DNA of 13,797 nucleotides from an uncultured euryarchaeote (GCA_937897365.1 CALCOP010000138.1:1-13797); one strand, 5' to 3'; shown: positions 7,067 to 13,797, counted from the stretch's first letter. Numbers and translations: made by a program. Notes: generated by a model not told the origin, from the sequence alone.

Positions 7067-7864
7067 CAAATCTGCTTTCTTACCACCGACTGGGAGGCCT
7101 GCAGCCTTGCAGCGCTCCTTGAGTTCCGCAACGGAAAGCGATGAGAGGTCTTCTGCACTGTCATCAGCATCTTCTTCAATACCGAATCCACGAGGTTCAT
7201 GGACTTCAATGAATGAAACCTTACCACACTCGATAGCATCACGAATAGTCGTGACTAAGCGGAACTTAAGCATGGCAGCATTGGTATCAAAAAGCATAGT
7301 TTGAGGCAAGACGATGGAAAGATCGTCGCCAGAGAAACTGACCTCAAAACCAGAGTGCCCTGTGTTTGCTTGAAGCAAAGCGGTAACCTTGTCTTCCTTT
7401 CCTTCAACTACATCAACGACATTAAATGAATATTTGAGAGACTTACCAGCCATCGGGTGGTTGTAGTCAATTCGAGCTCGCCCAGCAGCGAGGTAAGACA
7501 ACTGTCCTTGACGTCCATTAATGGTAACTGGGGCGCCGATGTAAAGTGAGTTTGGATCTTGGACTGCTCGAATGAGTTTGTCGATGCTGATGGTTTCGAT
7601 TTGTTCTGCGTCTTTTTCGCCATATGCGTCTTCAGGTGCAATCACAACTTCAGTTTCCTTACCCTTCTTGGCTTCGCTGAGAGCCGCTTCAAAACCTGGA
7701 ATGAGTTGCCCGCCGCCAACAATACAAACCATAGGTTCGTATTTGCGACCTTCTTGGTGAGATTCGTGTTCCTTGGCGACTGCTTCACGAGTGGTCTCGA
7801 TGAGATCACCGGTTTCATTGTTGTAAAGTTCATAATCAACGTGGACAATTGTTCCATCTTCCAT
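7037..7864 (-). CDS. FKBP-type peptidyl-prolyl isomerase with C-terminal SAP motif
   Basis: This 275-residue protein begins with an archaeal long-type/SlyD-like FKBP domain (about 1-157). It contains GGGQLIPGFEAALSEAKKGK (50-69), APEDAYGE (76-83), an insert-in-flap chaperone domain (about 84-135) and YNHPMAGKSLKYSFNVVDV (134-152). Next comes an extra domain (about 158-228), as in archaeal FKBP26-type proteins, then an acidic linker (229-240). The end (about 241-271), SLSVAELKERCKAAGLPVGG followed by KKADLIARL, fits the SAP motif, a small helix-extension-helix fold that usually binds DNA or RNA. There is no signal peptide, so it acts in the cytoplasm. It would catalyse prolyl isomerisation and act as a folding chaperone; the SAP end suggests recruitment to nucleic acid or ribosomes, which is inference. 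The ATG at 7864 has GGGAGG 7-8 bases upstream, in a leader with two small hairpins. The C-terminal RLSQEEE is nearly identical to that of the CcmF gene upstream. Confidence 0.92.
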   Translation of the reverse strand: MEDGTIVHVDYELYNNETGDLIETTREAVAKEHESHQEGRKYEPMVCIVGGGQLIPGFEAALSEAKKGKETEVVIAPEDAYGEKDAEQIETISIDKLIRAVQDPNSLYIGAPVTINGRQGQLSYLAAGRARIDYNHPMAGKSLKYSFNVVDVVEGKEDKVTALLQANTGHSGFEVSFSGDDLSIVLPQTMLFDTNAAMLKFRLVTTIRDAIECGKVSFIEVHEPRGFGIEEDADDSAEDLSSLSVAELKERCKAAGLPVGGKKADLIARLSQEEE

Positions 7865-7874
7865 AGTATAACCT

Positions 7875-7903
7875 CCCTTTCGGGTAGTTCGGCGACCATC
7901 GCC
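7875..7903 (-). promoter_or_regulatory. Two hairpins in the FKBP leader, one abutting the Shine-Dalgarno site
   Basis: In the mRNA sense, GGCGA-TGG-TCGCC (7903 to 7891) is a perfect 5-bp stem with a 3-nt loop. Six bases later CCC-GAAA-GGG (7884 to 7875) is a short stem closed by a GNRA-type tetraloop. The GGG of the second stem is the first part of GGGAGG, the Shine-Dalgarno site of the FKBP gene. A TATA-like CAATTATGA lies at about 7910-7918. If it is used, transcription would start near 7887 and only the second hairpin would be in the leader. If transcription comes from ccmF, both would be present. Confidence 0.35.
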
Positions 7904-7932
7904 CCCTTCATAATTGCATTGGAGAAGAAATT

Positions 7933-7964
7933 GTTCACTCTTCTTCCTTTGATAGGCGCTGAAT
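7933..7964. repeat. Copy 2 of the near-repeat, at the 3' end of ccmF
   Basis: This is the second copy of the repeat described at 7035. The two copies end two neighbouring, functionally unrelated genes in the same orientation, 898 bp apart. They could come from a short recombination or gene-conversion event, or from convergence on an acidic tail; the identity extending past the stop codon favours shared DNA ancestry. Confidence 0.55.
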
Positions 7965-10562
7965 GTCTTTTCGTCTACCGTTTTTGCTCATGCCTCCAAG
8001 AACGACTACGCCCATCCCCAACAGCATTGTCGACCAGCCGAGCCATACAAGATGCGAAGCCGGAAGGTCGTAAATTGTCACTCGAACAATCTGAACCGAA
8101 TCAGAGCCATTTTGTGCTGTTTGCTGCATCAAACCATTCGCCTGACTTCCGTCAAAAATGAATACGATATCGCCGCTCCAACGAGTCAGCGTGTCAACTT
8201 CAGAACGTGATGTTGATTGTAAGACAAAACCAGAATCTGTGGTTGTATCAAAACGCAACATGCCAGGCTCGACTGTTCCAATCCTTTCGCCTATACCTCC
8301 TTGATTGATTTCATAAACATCGATTTGGATACCAACATACCCGTCACCGACTTCAAGGTTTTCAGAAGTCAGACGTAATCCAGTAAATTCATATCCATAA
8401 TTCCCATGCAAAACGACTTCATCTTTCACCATCGTAACGCGATGGCTTGCATCACCCCGGTCAACCAAGACAGTCGTGTAAGCATGGCCTATGAGCAGCA
8501 ATAAGAGTCCAATGTGCACAAGATGGGCGCCGAAAGGTATTCTCTTCCAAATTGGAATGTTTGGCCGTTCTATTCCTTGAGTGACAACAACCTCTTTGAG
8601 CATCGGGATGACAACTAAAATCAGCACAGGAAGAGTGAGCCAAGCCAGTACGCCTCGGACCAACAGTGAAGACATGGCAGTGCTGGAATCCATTCCAAAA
8701 GCAGTAGGCTGCCATATTGCGAGCAGAAGAGAGAAAAGGAGCGTTACAAGAAGCAAGGAAGCGTTTCTTTTTGCATCATGCCGACGGTTTGAATACAAGA
8801 AGAAGGCACTTGCAAGAGCCATAACAAAAGGAGTGCCATACAATTCATGACCTTCGAAGTTTATCGAATCGATTCCCGACAGAAGGAGGACGATGGTCAG
8901 AATAAGATACATACCAACGACAAGCACTGAAGCCCACATTGCCAGGCGTTGCTGGGTTTTTTTCTCAAAGAAAGAAAATCTTGAATCTTCTTCGGTTTCA
9001 TCAACAAAAAGCCATGGTAGGATGAATAACAACATGATGAGACCGGCAGAGAGAACCTCAATCAGTCCTGACCATGCACCGGCAAGCCCCAACATGACAC
9101 CTGCAGCACCATGTGCCCACATTTTTGTTGCGTCTTCAGCAAGAAAGAGAGGGGTGAAAAAGATGAGGAAAAAAGCAGTATAGAGGAAATTTTCAGTGAA
9201 TACCAGAACGGTGAAAAATACCAAAACCAGAGCCAAAAATAACAATTGAGGCGAGGTCCTGTCACCTCTGTGAACTATCTTCAAGAAGCTCCAACCTTTG
9301 TCTGCAGGATGATTTTCAGTAGAACCATAGTAGAACTCAACGGCAAGCGGCGCAAATAAGAGGAAGGTGAATGCCAATGATGGAACAGTAGCATAAACCG
9401 ATGTGTCTACAGCAGAAGTGCACACTTGAAAACTCTTTTCGGAGCAAACAATATCGTTGTAGATATTTAGAAGCAAAGCGATAATGACGCCAAGCAACGG
9501 AAGACTGAACAGTCCAAGAGAGAACCTATGCGGTTTCCATTCTTTCTTGCCGCTGCGCTGTAATTGCAACCAGAAGCCGATGAAAAGCAGGAGGACGACA
9601 AGATAGGAAATTACCTCAACTCCAGCATTACCGTCTGATTTGAGGAGCATCATTCTTGAAAACGCGTCTGTAGGGGATGTACCGGCAGAATCTGTGACAA
9701 AAGTATGGACTGAAGAAGCCCATACTCCACCTGCACGGGTAACTAAAGTGGCAAAGAATGCAAGACCGCCTGCGGCTATGCCCGCTCCAATCCATGTTTT
9801 GTTGGAAGTTTTGCCTGGGCGAGTGCGTAGATGAGCCATGAAAACCAAAGCAAGCCAAGGCAGCATAGAGCCGGTTTCGACAGGATCCCATGCCCAATAG
9901 CCCCCCCAATCAAGGATCAAATAAGCCCACAAACCTCCCAAACCAATTCCAAGTGTTGAAATCAAGAGGCCAGGCCTTACGATGCTCAGCATTCGTTTTT
10001 GAATACCGTTTGCATCTGTGAACATGGAAGAAAGAGCGACACAACTGATGTGTAAACAGAATGAATATGCCAAAAAAATGAGAGGTGGATGTATGACCAT
10101 CAAATCGGTTTGTAATAATTCATTCAGCCCTTGTCCCATTCCTGAGCCCGTACTTGCTTTGAAAGGGTCAAGATTCCATGCCAACAAAAGAATAAGCAAA
10201 TTGAATCCGTGAATCAAACGGAGCCGAAGCGATTGAGATGAATGGCTATGTTCTCCTTCCATCGGATTTCTCCACACATAAGCGAGAAGGGTCATCCACA
10301 TTACCCAGAGAAGGAGAGGTCCCTCTCGAGCTGCCCAAGTTGCAGCAAATCGGTAACGAAGCGGTAGGTCTTCGCCACCATATGACACGACATGAGCAAA
10401 TGATGTGTCATTGGTAAGAAACCGACTGGCGAGAGCAAAAAAGGGCAGGGCTAACAATATGTGGCAAGTAAGCGAGCCAAACTTCGATTGTTGATGAAGC
10501 AAAGGGCGCACCAGGAGTACAACTGCGGCCAAAATGGCGAGCCACATGGTAAGCCCCCACAT
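7935..10562 (-). CDS. ccmF: CcmF-type cytochrome c haem lyase component
   Basis: This 875-residue polytopic membrane protein of the CcmF/CcsA haem-handling superfamily helps attach haem covalently to apocytochrome c outside the membrane. Signature parts in order are: RYRFAATWAAREGPLLLW (69-86), the His-Pro-Pro motif HPPLIFLAY (158-166), the tryptophan-rich WWD haem-binding motif WGGYWAWDPVETGSMLPWL (219-237), TRAGGVWASSVHTF (275-288) with His286 as a likely haem ligand, and GAHLVHIGLLLL (678-689) with His683 as the other. A soluble domain (about 703-830) follows, then a last membrane helix (837-858) and a basic-to-acidic tail. The length exceeds the roughly 650 residues of bacterial CcmF. An external loop carries two cysteines (373 and 381), which could form a disulfide. 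No other ccm genes are in the window. The ATG at 10562 is preceded by an in-frame TAA two codons upstream. Its only purine-rich site (GAGGGAG) lies about 17 bases away, so Met6 (10547) is a possible alternative start. Confidence 0.93.
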   Translation of the reverse strand: MWGLTMWLAILAAVVLLVRPLLHQQSKFGSLTCHILLALPFFALASRFLTNDTSFAHVVSYGGEDLPLRYRFAATWAAREGPLLLWVMWMTLLAYVWRNPMEGEHSHSSQSLRLRLIHGFNLLILLLAWNLDPFKASTGSGMGQGLNELLQTDLMVIHPPLIFLAYSFCLHISCVALSSMFTDANGIQKRMLSIVRPGLLISTLGIGLGGLWAYLILDWGGYWAWDPVETGSMLPWLALVFMAHLRTRPGKTSNKTWIGAGIAAGGLAFFATLVTRAGGVWASSVHTFVTDSAGTSPTDAFSRMMLLKSDGNAGVEVISYLVVLLLFIGFWLQLQRSGKKEWKPHRFSLGLFSLPLLGVIIALLLNIYNDIVCSEKSFQVCTSAVDTSVYATVPSLAFTFLLFAPLAVEFYYGSTENHPADKGWSFLKIVHRGDRTSPQLLFLALVLVFFTVLVFTENFLYTAFFLIFFTPLFLAEDATKMWAHGAAGVMLGLAGAWSGLIEVLSAGLIMLLFILPWLFVDETEEDSRFSFFEKKTQQRLAMWASVLVVGMYLILTIVLLLSGIDSINFEGHELYGTPFVMALASAFFLYSNRRHDAKRNASLLLVTLLFSLLLAIWQPTAFGMDSSTAMSSLLVRGVLAWLTLPVLILVVIPMLKEVVVTQGIERPNIPIWKRIPFGAHLVHIGLLLLLIGHAYTTVLVDRGDASHRVTMVKDEVVLHGNYGYEFTGLRLTSENLEVGDGYVGIQIDVYEINQGGIGERIGTVEPGMLRFDTTTDSGFVLQSTSRSEVDTLTRWSGDIVFIFDGSQANGLMQQTAQNGSDSVQIVRVTIYDLPASHLVWLGWSTMLLGMGVVVLGGMSKNGRRKDIQRLSKEEE
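9887..9907 (-). other. G-run cluster with G-quadruplex pattern in the WWD-motif codons
   Basis: On the coding (minus) strand a run of seven Gs (9901-9907) is followed by GGG (9893-9895) and GGG (9887-9889), separated by CTATT and CAT. This fits the G3+N1-7 quadruplex pattern if the G7 run supplies two tracts. The G7 run encodes part of the Trp-Gly-Gly of the haem-binding motif, so the amino-acid requirement alone may explain it. Confidence 0.3.
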
Positions 10563-10624
10563 GGGTTATGGTCGTGATGCTCCCTCAAGGAGGTTGCGCG
10601 CGTTCCTTGTTCAGAATCTCAGAC

Positions 10625-11872
10625 TTACCAACCGAAAAACTTGGCTCGCGAATATCCGAATGAAAGGAGTACGTGAATGATACGTTTCGTGAACAGCATC
10701 GGTCTTTTGAACAATATTTTGAAACCAATGCCGAGTTTTTGAAGCGGTGACATGTTACCGAGTTCCTCGGGCAAACAGTGTGCCATGATGGACATCTCTT
10801 CATCAGTGAGTTCGTAGAGCGCGGTCTTTCCTTTGAGGATCTTGGAATACGGTGGGAATGTCTTTTTCCACGCTTTCTCGTAAGCCATCATCTTCTCTTT
10901 CGAGAGATGAGTATCAGAAGCAATGAGAGAAGCAATTGTTTTGGCTGCCTCTCTTCCAGACCAGAGTGCAAGGTGCGACCCGCCTTCAAACAAAGGTGAA
11001 GTGAAACCCGCGGCATCTCCAACCAAAATCAAACCGTCGCCAACGGTTACCGAACGCGGACCTGAGATTGGGATAGTCCCTCCAAATGGTCGAACTTTCA
11101 TCCCCTCTTTCCTCCAAGGTGGGTTCACTGTCGGCTTTCCGTCAAAATACGTATCTTCGATAAAGGACTTGAGATAGCTTGTTGCACCTTTCTTATCTGG
11201 TGTGACTAAACCAACATTTGCTCGGCCACCCTCTTTAGGAATCATCCATACATAGCCATGAGGTGAGTATTTTGGCCAGATATAGAAGTCGAGATAACCA
11301 TCGTTTTCGACATCCAATATTTCATATTGTATTCCAGCGATGACTTCGATGTTGGTGCCCATATCAAGAATCTTTGAAGCTGCACCCGATACACCGGATG
11401 CATCAATAACTGATTTACATTCTAATGGAAATTCATCACCTTTTCCATCAATTTTCCAATATAAAAATTGATTTTCGCTATTGTATATTCTTTCCATCGA
11501 ATCGACGCGATGACGGAGTTTCAATTCCGCACCTTCTTTGACAGCCTCATCACACAACCACTGTTCAAAGAGGTGTTTTTCGAGCACATATCCTTTCTCG
11601 GTCAGAAGTTTCTCTGTTCCGTCAGGGAAAATAACACGAATACCTTTCACGTCGAGTGCTTTGACGTTATCTGGTATTTCCAAATCAAGGTTTTCAACGG
11701 CCAGTTCACTCAGGCATTCACCGCAGTGAACCGGCGTTCCCACCTCAGGATCCAATTCAACGATGAGCGTCGAAAGTCCGGCTCGAGCGGCGTGAAGGGC
11801 AGCGGAACCACCACCGGGGCCAGCCCCGATTACCAATACGTCATACCTCATCGGTGAGTCCCCCATATGCAT
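10625..11872 (-). CDS. Geranylgeranyl reductase family FAD-dependent oxidoreductase
   Basis: This flavoprotein of about 415 residues saturates isoprenoid chains of archaeal membrane lipids (digeranylgeranylglyceryl phospholipids) or of the menaquinone tail. It has an N-terminal Rossmann fold with GAGPGGGSAAL (16-26). This is followed by PVHCGECLS (47-55), the conserved cysteine segment of archaeal geranylgeranyl reductases, the substrate-cavity motif GYVWMIPKEGGRANVGLV (206-223), and the second FAD motif GLILVGDAAGFTSPLFEGG (280-298). The region after about 320 is the helical C-terminal part, with a basic end. No transmembrane segment is evident; the family sits at the membrane surface. Several starts are possible: GTG 11875, ATG 11872, ATG 11866 and ATG 11851. 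The last gives the usual MRYDVLVIGAG N-terminus and has GGGGG about 8 bases upstream, so it is a serious alternative to the 11872 start listed. The gene follows the cupredoxin by about 45 bp and precedes ccmF by 62 bp. Confidence 0.9.
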   Translation of the reverse strand: MHMGDSPMRYDVLVIGAGPGGGSAALHAARAGLSTLIVELDPEVGTPVHCGECLSELAVENLDLEIPDNVKALDVKGIRVIFPDGTEKLLTEKGYVLEKHLFEQWLCDEAVKEGAELKLRHRVDSMERIYNSENQFLYWKIDGKGDEFPLECKSVIDASGVSGAASKILDMGTNIEVIAGIQYEILDVENDGYLDFYIWPKYSPHGYVWMIPKEGGRANVGLVTPDKKGATSYLKSFIEDTYFDGKPTVNPPWRKEGMKVRPFGGTIPISGPRSVTVGDGLILVGDAAGFTSPLFEGGSHLALWSGREAAKTIASLIASDTHLSKEKMMAYEKAWKKTFPPYSKILKGKTALYELTDEEMSIMAHCLPEELGNMSPLQKLGIGFKILFKRPMLFTKRIIHVLLSFGYSRAKFFGW

Positions 11873-11917
11873 CACTGATAAAACAAGTCCATGAAAGAAA
11901 CGGTTCTCAAGATTGAA

Positions 11918-12385
11918 TCAATCCTCTTTGGGGCGACGGAAAACTGCAACGAATGCCAGCAGAGTTATCGATGAAACCAAAGAAAGAGCGGGCGTCTTTT
12001 CAGGTGGCTGCTCTTCATCGAGAACAGGTTCAGGCGCTGCCTCAACAAGAATGGTTCCAACCATCCCCGCACTTTCGTGAGGTTCACAGACGAACTGGTA
12101 ACTACCCGCCGTGCCAACTTCGAAAACAAAACGATAATCAACATCCCGAGCGGGTTCACCTGAGTCAAACAAGCCGTTATCTGCAACTGCATTGTGTGGA
12201 AGAGCCTGACCAAACCACACAAATCGAACAGCCTGTCCTTCCTCGACCGTTACTTCCGAAGGGCTAAATCGAAGGCTTGAGCTGTCAACAGTCACAATAA
12301 CATCGTCTGAAGTGCTTTGTGCCGATGCATGGCCAATGCTGCAAACAAGCAAGAACAACACAAATAACGCTCGTCGCATAAACAT
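11918..12385 (-). CDS. Secreted, C-terminally anchored plastocyanin/halocyanin-like blue copper protein
   Basis: This 155-residue cupredoxin begins with MFMRRALFVLFLLVCSIGHASAQ minus its last few residues as a signal peptide (about residues 1-22, basic then hydrophobic, with A-S-A-Q at the likely cut). The mature domain (about 27-117) contains the four type-1 copper ligands: His64 in LPHNAV, then Cys100, His103 and Met108 in the CEPHESAGM loop. A Pro/Glu-rich spacer (118-131) precedes a hydrophobic segment (about 134-149) and the basic-acidic end FRRPKED. This C-terminal pattern resembles archaeosortase-type or simple C-terminal anchors, so the copper domain is probably held outside the membrane. 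The protein likely carries single electrons in respiration, perhaps to or from cytochromes matured by the neighbouring CcmF. An ATG at 12424 would add 13 unlikely residues before the signal peptide. ATG 12385 has AGGGTG just upstream; ATG 12379 is also possible. Confidence 0.88.
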   Translation of the reverse strand: MFMRRALFVLFLLVCSIGHASAQSTSDDVIVTVDSSSLRFSPSEVTVEEGQAVRFVWFGQALPHNAVADNGLFDSGEPARDVDYRFVFEVGTAGSYQFVCEPHESAGMVGTILVEAAPEPVLDEEQPPEKTPALSLVSSITLLAFVAVFRRPKED

Positions 12386-12478
12386 ACACACCCTGTACAG
12401 GTTTTCAATGCATGTATTGCTCATGCGGGTTTTGGCTCATGATTGAATACGACGGTTCAAAGAGTGGTTCTTACACGG
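12386..12478. promoter_or_regulatory. Divergent intergenic region between cupredoxin and UbiD-family gene
   Basis: About 93 bp separate the two divergent starts, so both promoters should lie here. On the minus strand CAATACAT (12412-12419) is TATA-like and centred about 30 bases upstream of the cupredoxin ATG. On the plus strand TTGAATAC (12443-12450) is a weak candidate about 32 bases upstream of the UbiD ATG. Neither is strong, and no operator-like palindrome was convincing. Confidence 0.35.
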
Positions 12479-13797
12479 ATGGTTGTGGCGTGGCGAACTT
12501 CGAAGCGGTGGCTGGACCACCTCGATCAACGTGGAGAGTTGTTGAAAATATCTCGCCCAGTTGATGTTGAGTTTGAAGCGGGTGCAATTGCAGATTTACT
12601 TGTCAAGAACGACGGCCCAGCAGTCTTGTTTGAACAGCCTCGTCTACCCGACGGTTCGATTAGCGAAATACCACTGGCGATGAACTTATTTGGTGGACAA
12701 GACCGAACATTGCGCGCTCTCGGTGCAAGCCATGAAACTGAAATCGGAGACCGAATGGTTGCGATGATGAAGCCTGATATTGGGCTTTACATGCGTAAAC
12801 CATGGAAAGGACTTCCTTTGGTTCGTGACGCTTTAGCGATGCCTCCTCGAAAAAAGCGCAAAGGTAACTGTCAGCGAGTCAAACTACCGCTCGATTTGAC
12901 AAAACTCCCAATTCCCACTACATGGCCTAAAGACGGTGGACCATTTGTCACACTACCACTGGTCGTGACAAAGAATCCGAAGAACGGGGAGCACAATCTC
13001 GGGATGTATCGCGCCCAAGTTTTCGGACCAAAAGAAATCGGACTCCATTGGCAGATACACAAACATGCTGCAGACCATGCTGCTGCGGTGAAAGAAGCAG
13101 GTGGTGACGGCCGAATGCCCGTAGCAATATGCATGGGTGGGCCGCCTGAGTTGATTTTCTCTGCGATATCTCCGCTCCCCGATAATTTGAGCGAGTATCA
13201 ATTTGCAGGAATTCTCGGCCGCAAATCTCTTCCAATAACCAAAGCGCTCACACAAGATTTGATGGTACCTGCAGAAGCAGATATTGTCATCGAAGGGTAC
13301 TGTATTCCTGGTGAGACGCGACTCGAAGGGCCATTTGGAGACCACTTCGGATTTTATTCATTGACTGGCCAATACCCCGTAATGCATGTCACCGCTATCA
13401 CATGCAGGAAAGATGCGGTTTTAGCAGCGACCATTGTTGGCTTGCCTCCAATGGAAGATGGTCACTTGGGTGAAGCAATCGGCCGTCAGTTTTCGCCAGT
13501 GCTTAATTTCCAGCATCGTGACGTCAGCAGTGTTCACTTACCGATGGAAACTGGTTTTCACAATCTCGCAATTGTATCCTCCAAACAACGTTATCCTCGG
13601 CAAGGAAGAAAGACTGCCCTTGGTTTACTCGGTGCCGGCCAAATGATGTTCTTGAAAACGATTATTGCAATAGACGAAGGCCAGAACCCAAAAAATCTTG
13701 AAACCCTTTTGGACGCACTCAACTCAAAGGTTGATATCGCAACCGATGTCCTTGTGCTGGATGGAATGGTGGCTGATTCACTGGAAGCGGCAAGTCC
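12479..13797 (+). CDS. UbiD-family prenylated-FMN decarboxylase (3' end cut off)
   Basis: The first 439 codons of a UbiD-family (de)carboxylase run off the right edge; relatives of about 450-500 residues suggest only a short C-terminal part is missing. I translated it by eye and the frame is open throughout. It begins SKRWLDHLDQRGELLKI (8-24), the usual UbiD N-terminus. The catalytic triad of prFMN decarboxylases is visible: Arg178 in NLGMYRAQ, Glu283 and Asp288 in EGPFGDHFGFYS (Arg173-Glu277-Glu282 in fungal Fdc1, with Asp as in E. coli UbiD). HWQIHKH (190-196) and MHVTAITCRKDAVLAATIVG (302-321) followed by LPPMEDGHL are also family features. UbiD proteins need prFMN from a UbiX-type prenyltransferase, not present here. 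In archaea, members act as anhydromevalonate phosphate decarboxylase in the modified mevalonate pathway or in menaquinone (futalosine-route) synthesis; which applies here is open. ATG 12479 fits the alignment; GTG 12464 and TTG 12443 are in frame upstream. It diverges from the cupredoxin gene. Confidence 0.92.
   Translation, partial: MVVAWRTSKRWLDHLDQRGELLKISRPVDVEFEAGAIADLLVKNDGPAVLFEQPRLPDGSISEIPLAMNLFGGQDRTLRALGASHETEIGDRMVAMMKPDIGLYMRKPWKGLPLVRDALAMPPRKKRKGNCQRVKLPLDLTKLPIPTTWPKDGGPFVTLPLVVTKNPKNGEHNLGMYRAQVFGPKEIGLHWQIHKHAADHAAAVKEAGGDGRMPVAICMGGPPELIFSAISPLPDNLSEYQFAGILGRKSLPITKALTQDLMVPAEADIVIEGYCIPGETRLEGPFGDHFGFYSLTGQYPVMHVTAITCRKDAVLAATIVGLPPMEDGHLGEAIGRQFSPVLNFQHRDVSSVHLPMETGFHNLAIVSSKQRYPRQGRKTALGLLGAGQMMFLKTIIAIDEGQNPKNLETLLDALNSKVDIATDVLVLDGMVADSLEAAS

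Noticed and set aside
10563..10624. Possible riboswitch or terminator between the geranylgeranyl reductase gene and ccmF
   Set aside because: Only a 4-bp stem and a GCGCGC stretch are present. There is no T-tract and no extended pairing, so there is not enough to call a structured RNA.
12953..13345. Minus-strand open frames (12871-13345) as genes
   Set aside because: They are antisense to the UbiD-family gene, whose frame is open to the window edge and carries all catalytic motifs.
980..13797. A wholly unknown multi-gene system such as defence, biosynthetic cluster or mobile element
   Set aside because: Every gene of the run belongs to a recognisable family. There are no nuclease, toxin, integrase, transposase or repeat-array signatures.

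Overview
The window looks like a fragment of an archaeal chromosome. The best guess is an uncultured marine Euryarchaeota/Thermoplasmatota lineage (Marine Group II/III-like). The evidence is a geranylgeranyl-reductase-family flavoprotein, a DUF63 membrane protein (a family I know only from archaea), an archaeal long-type FKBP, and a small secreted blue-copper protein of halocyanin type. The lineage is an inference from gene content and protein style; no rRNA or other marker gene is present. Coding density is very high, with no gap above about 100 bp. I found no tRNA, rRNA, CRISPR, insertion sequence or phage gene.

Layout. At the left edge, a plus-strand gene (102-983) encodes a tandem two-domain gamma-glutamylcyclotransferase/AIG2-like protein. 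It converges with, and overlaps by 4 bp, a run of nine minus-strand genes that extends from about 12385 down to 980. In transcription order (right to left) these are: a secreted, probably membrane-anchored cupredoxin (11918-12385); a geranylgeranyl reductase family protein (10625-11872); CcmF, the cytochrome c haem-lyase component (7935-10562); an FKBP-type prolyl isomerase with a C-terminal SAP motif (7037-7864); a DUF63 membrane protein (5556-6944); and a leucine-degradation block. That block is the methylcrotonyl-CoA carboxylase carboxyltransferase subunit (3871-5481), a LiuC-type 3-methylglutaconyl-CoA hydratase (2971-3828), the biotin carboxylase subunit (1450-2961) and a separate biotin-carrier subunit (980-1453). 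A plus-strand UbiD-family decarboxylase (12479 onward) diverges from the cupredoxin and is cut by the right edge.

How the genes work together. The left block has the order liuB-liuC-liuD of bacterial leucine/isovalerate operons, and would convert 3-methylcrotonyl-CoA through 3-methylglutaconyl-CoA to HMG-CoA. The liuD/mccA gene is split in two. The cut falls inside the BT (linker) domain and the two parts share an ATGA overlap; the AGG-AGG codons at the end of the first cistron form the Shine-Dalgarno site of the second. Isovaleryl-CoA dehydrogenase and HMG-CoA lyase are not in the window. The right block (cupredoxin, geranylgeranyl reductase, CcmF, UbiD family) groups membrane-redox and isoprenoid/quinone functions. 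No classical defence system or wholly unknown multi-gene system was seen. The most interesting points are the split MCC alpha subunit, hairpins that overlap ribosome-binding sites, a near-repeat at the 3' ends of two adjacent genes, the FKBP-SAP fusion, the tandem cyclotransferase, and an archaeal UbiD that could act in either the modified mevalonate pathway or quinone synthesis.
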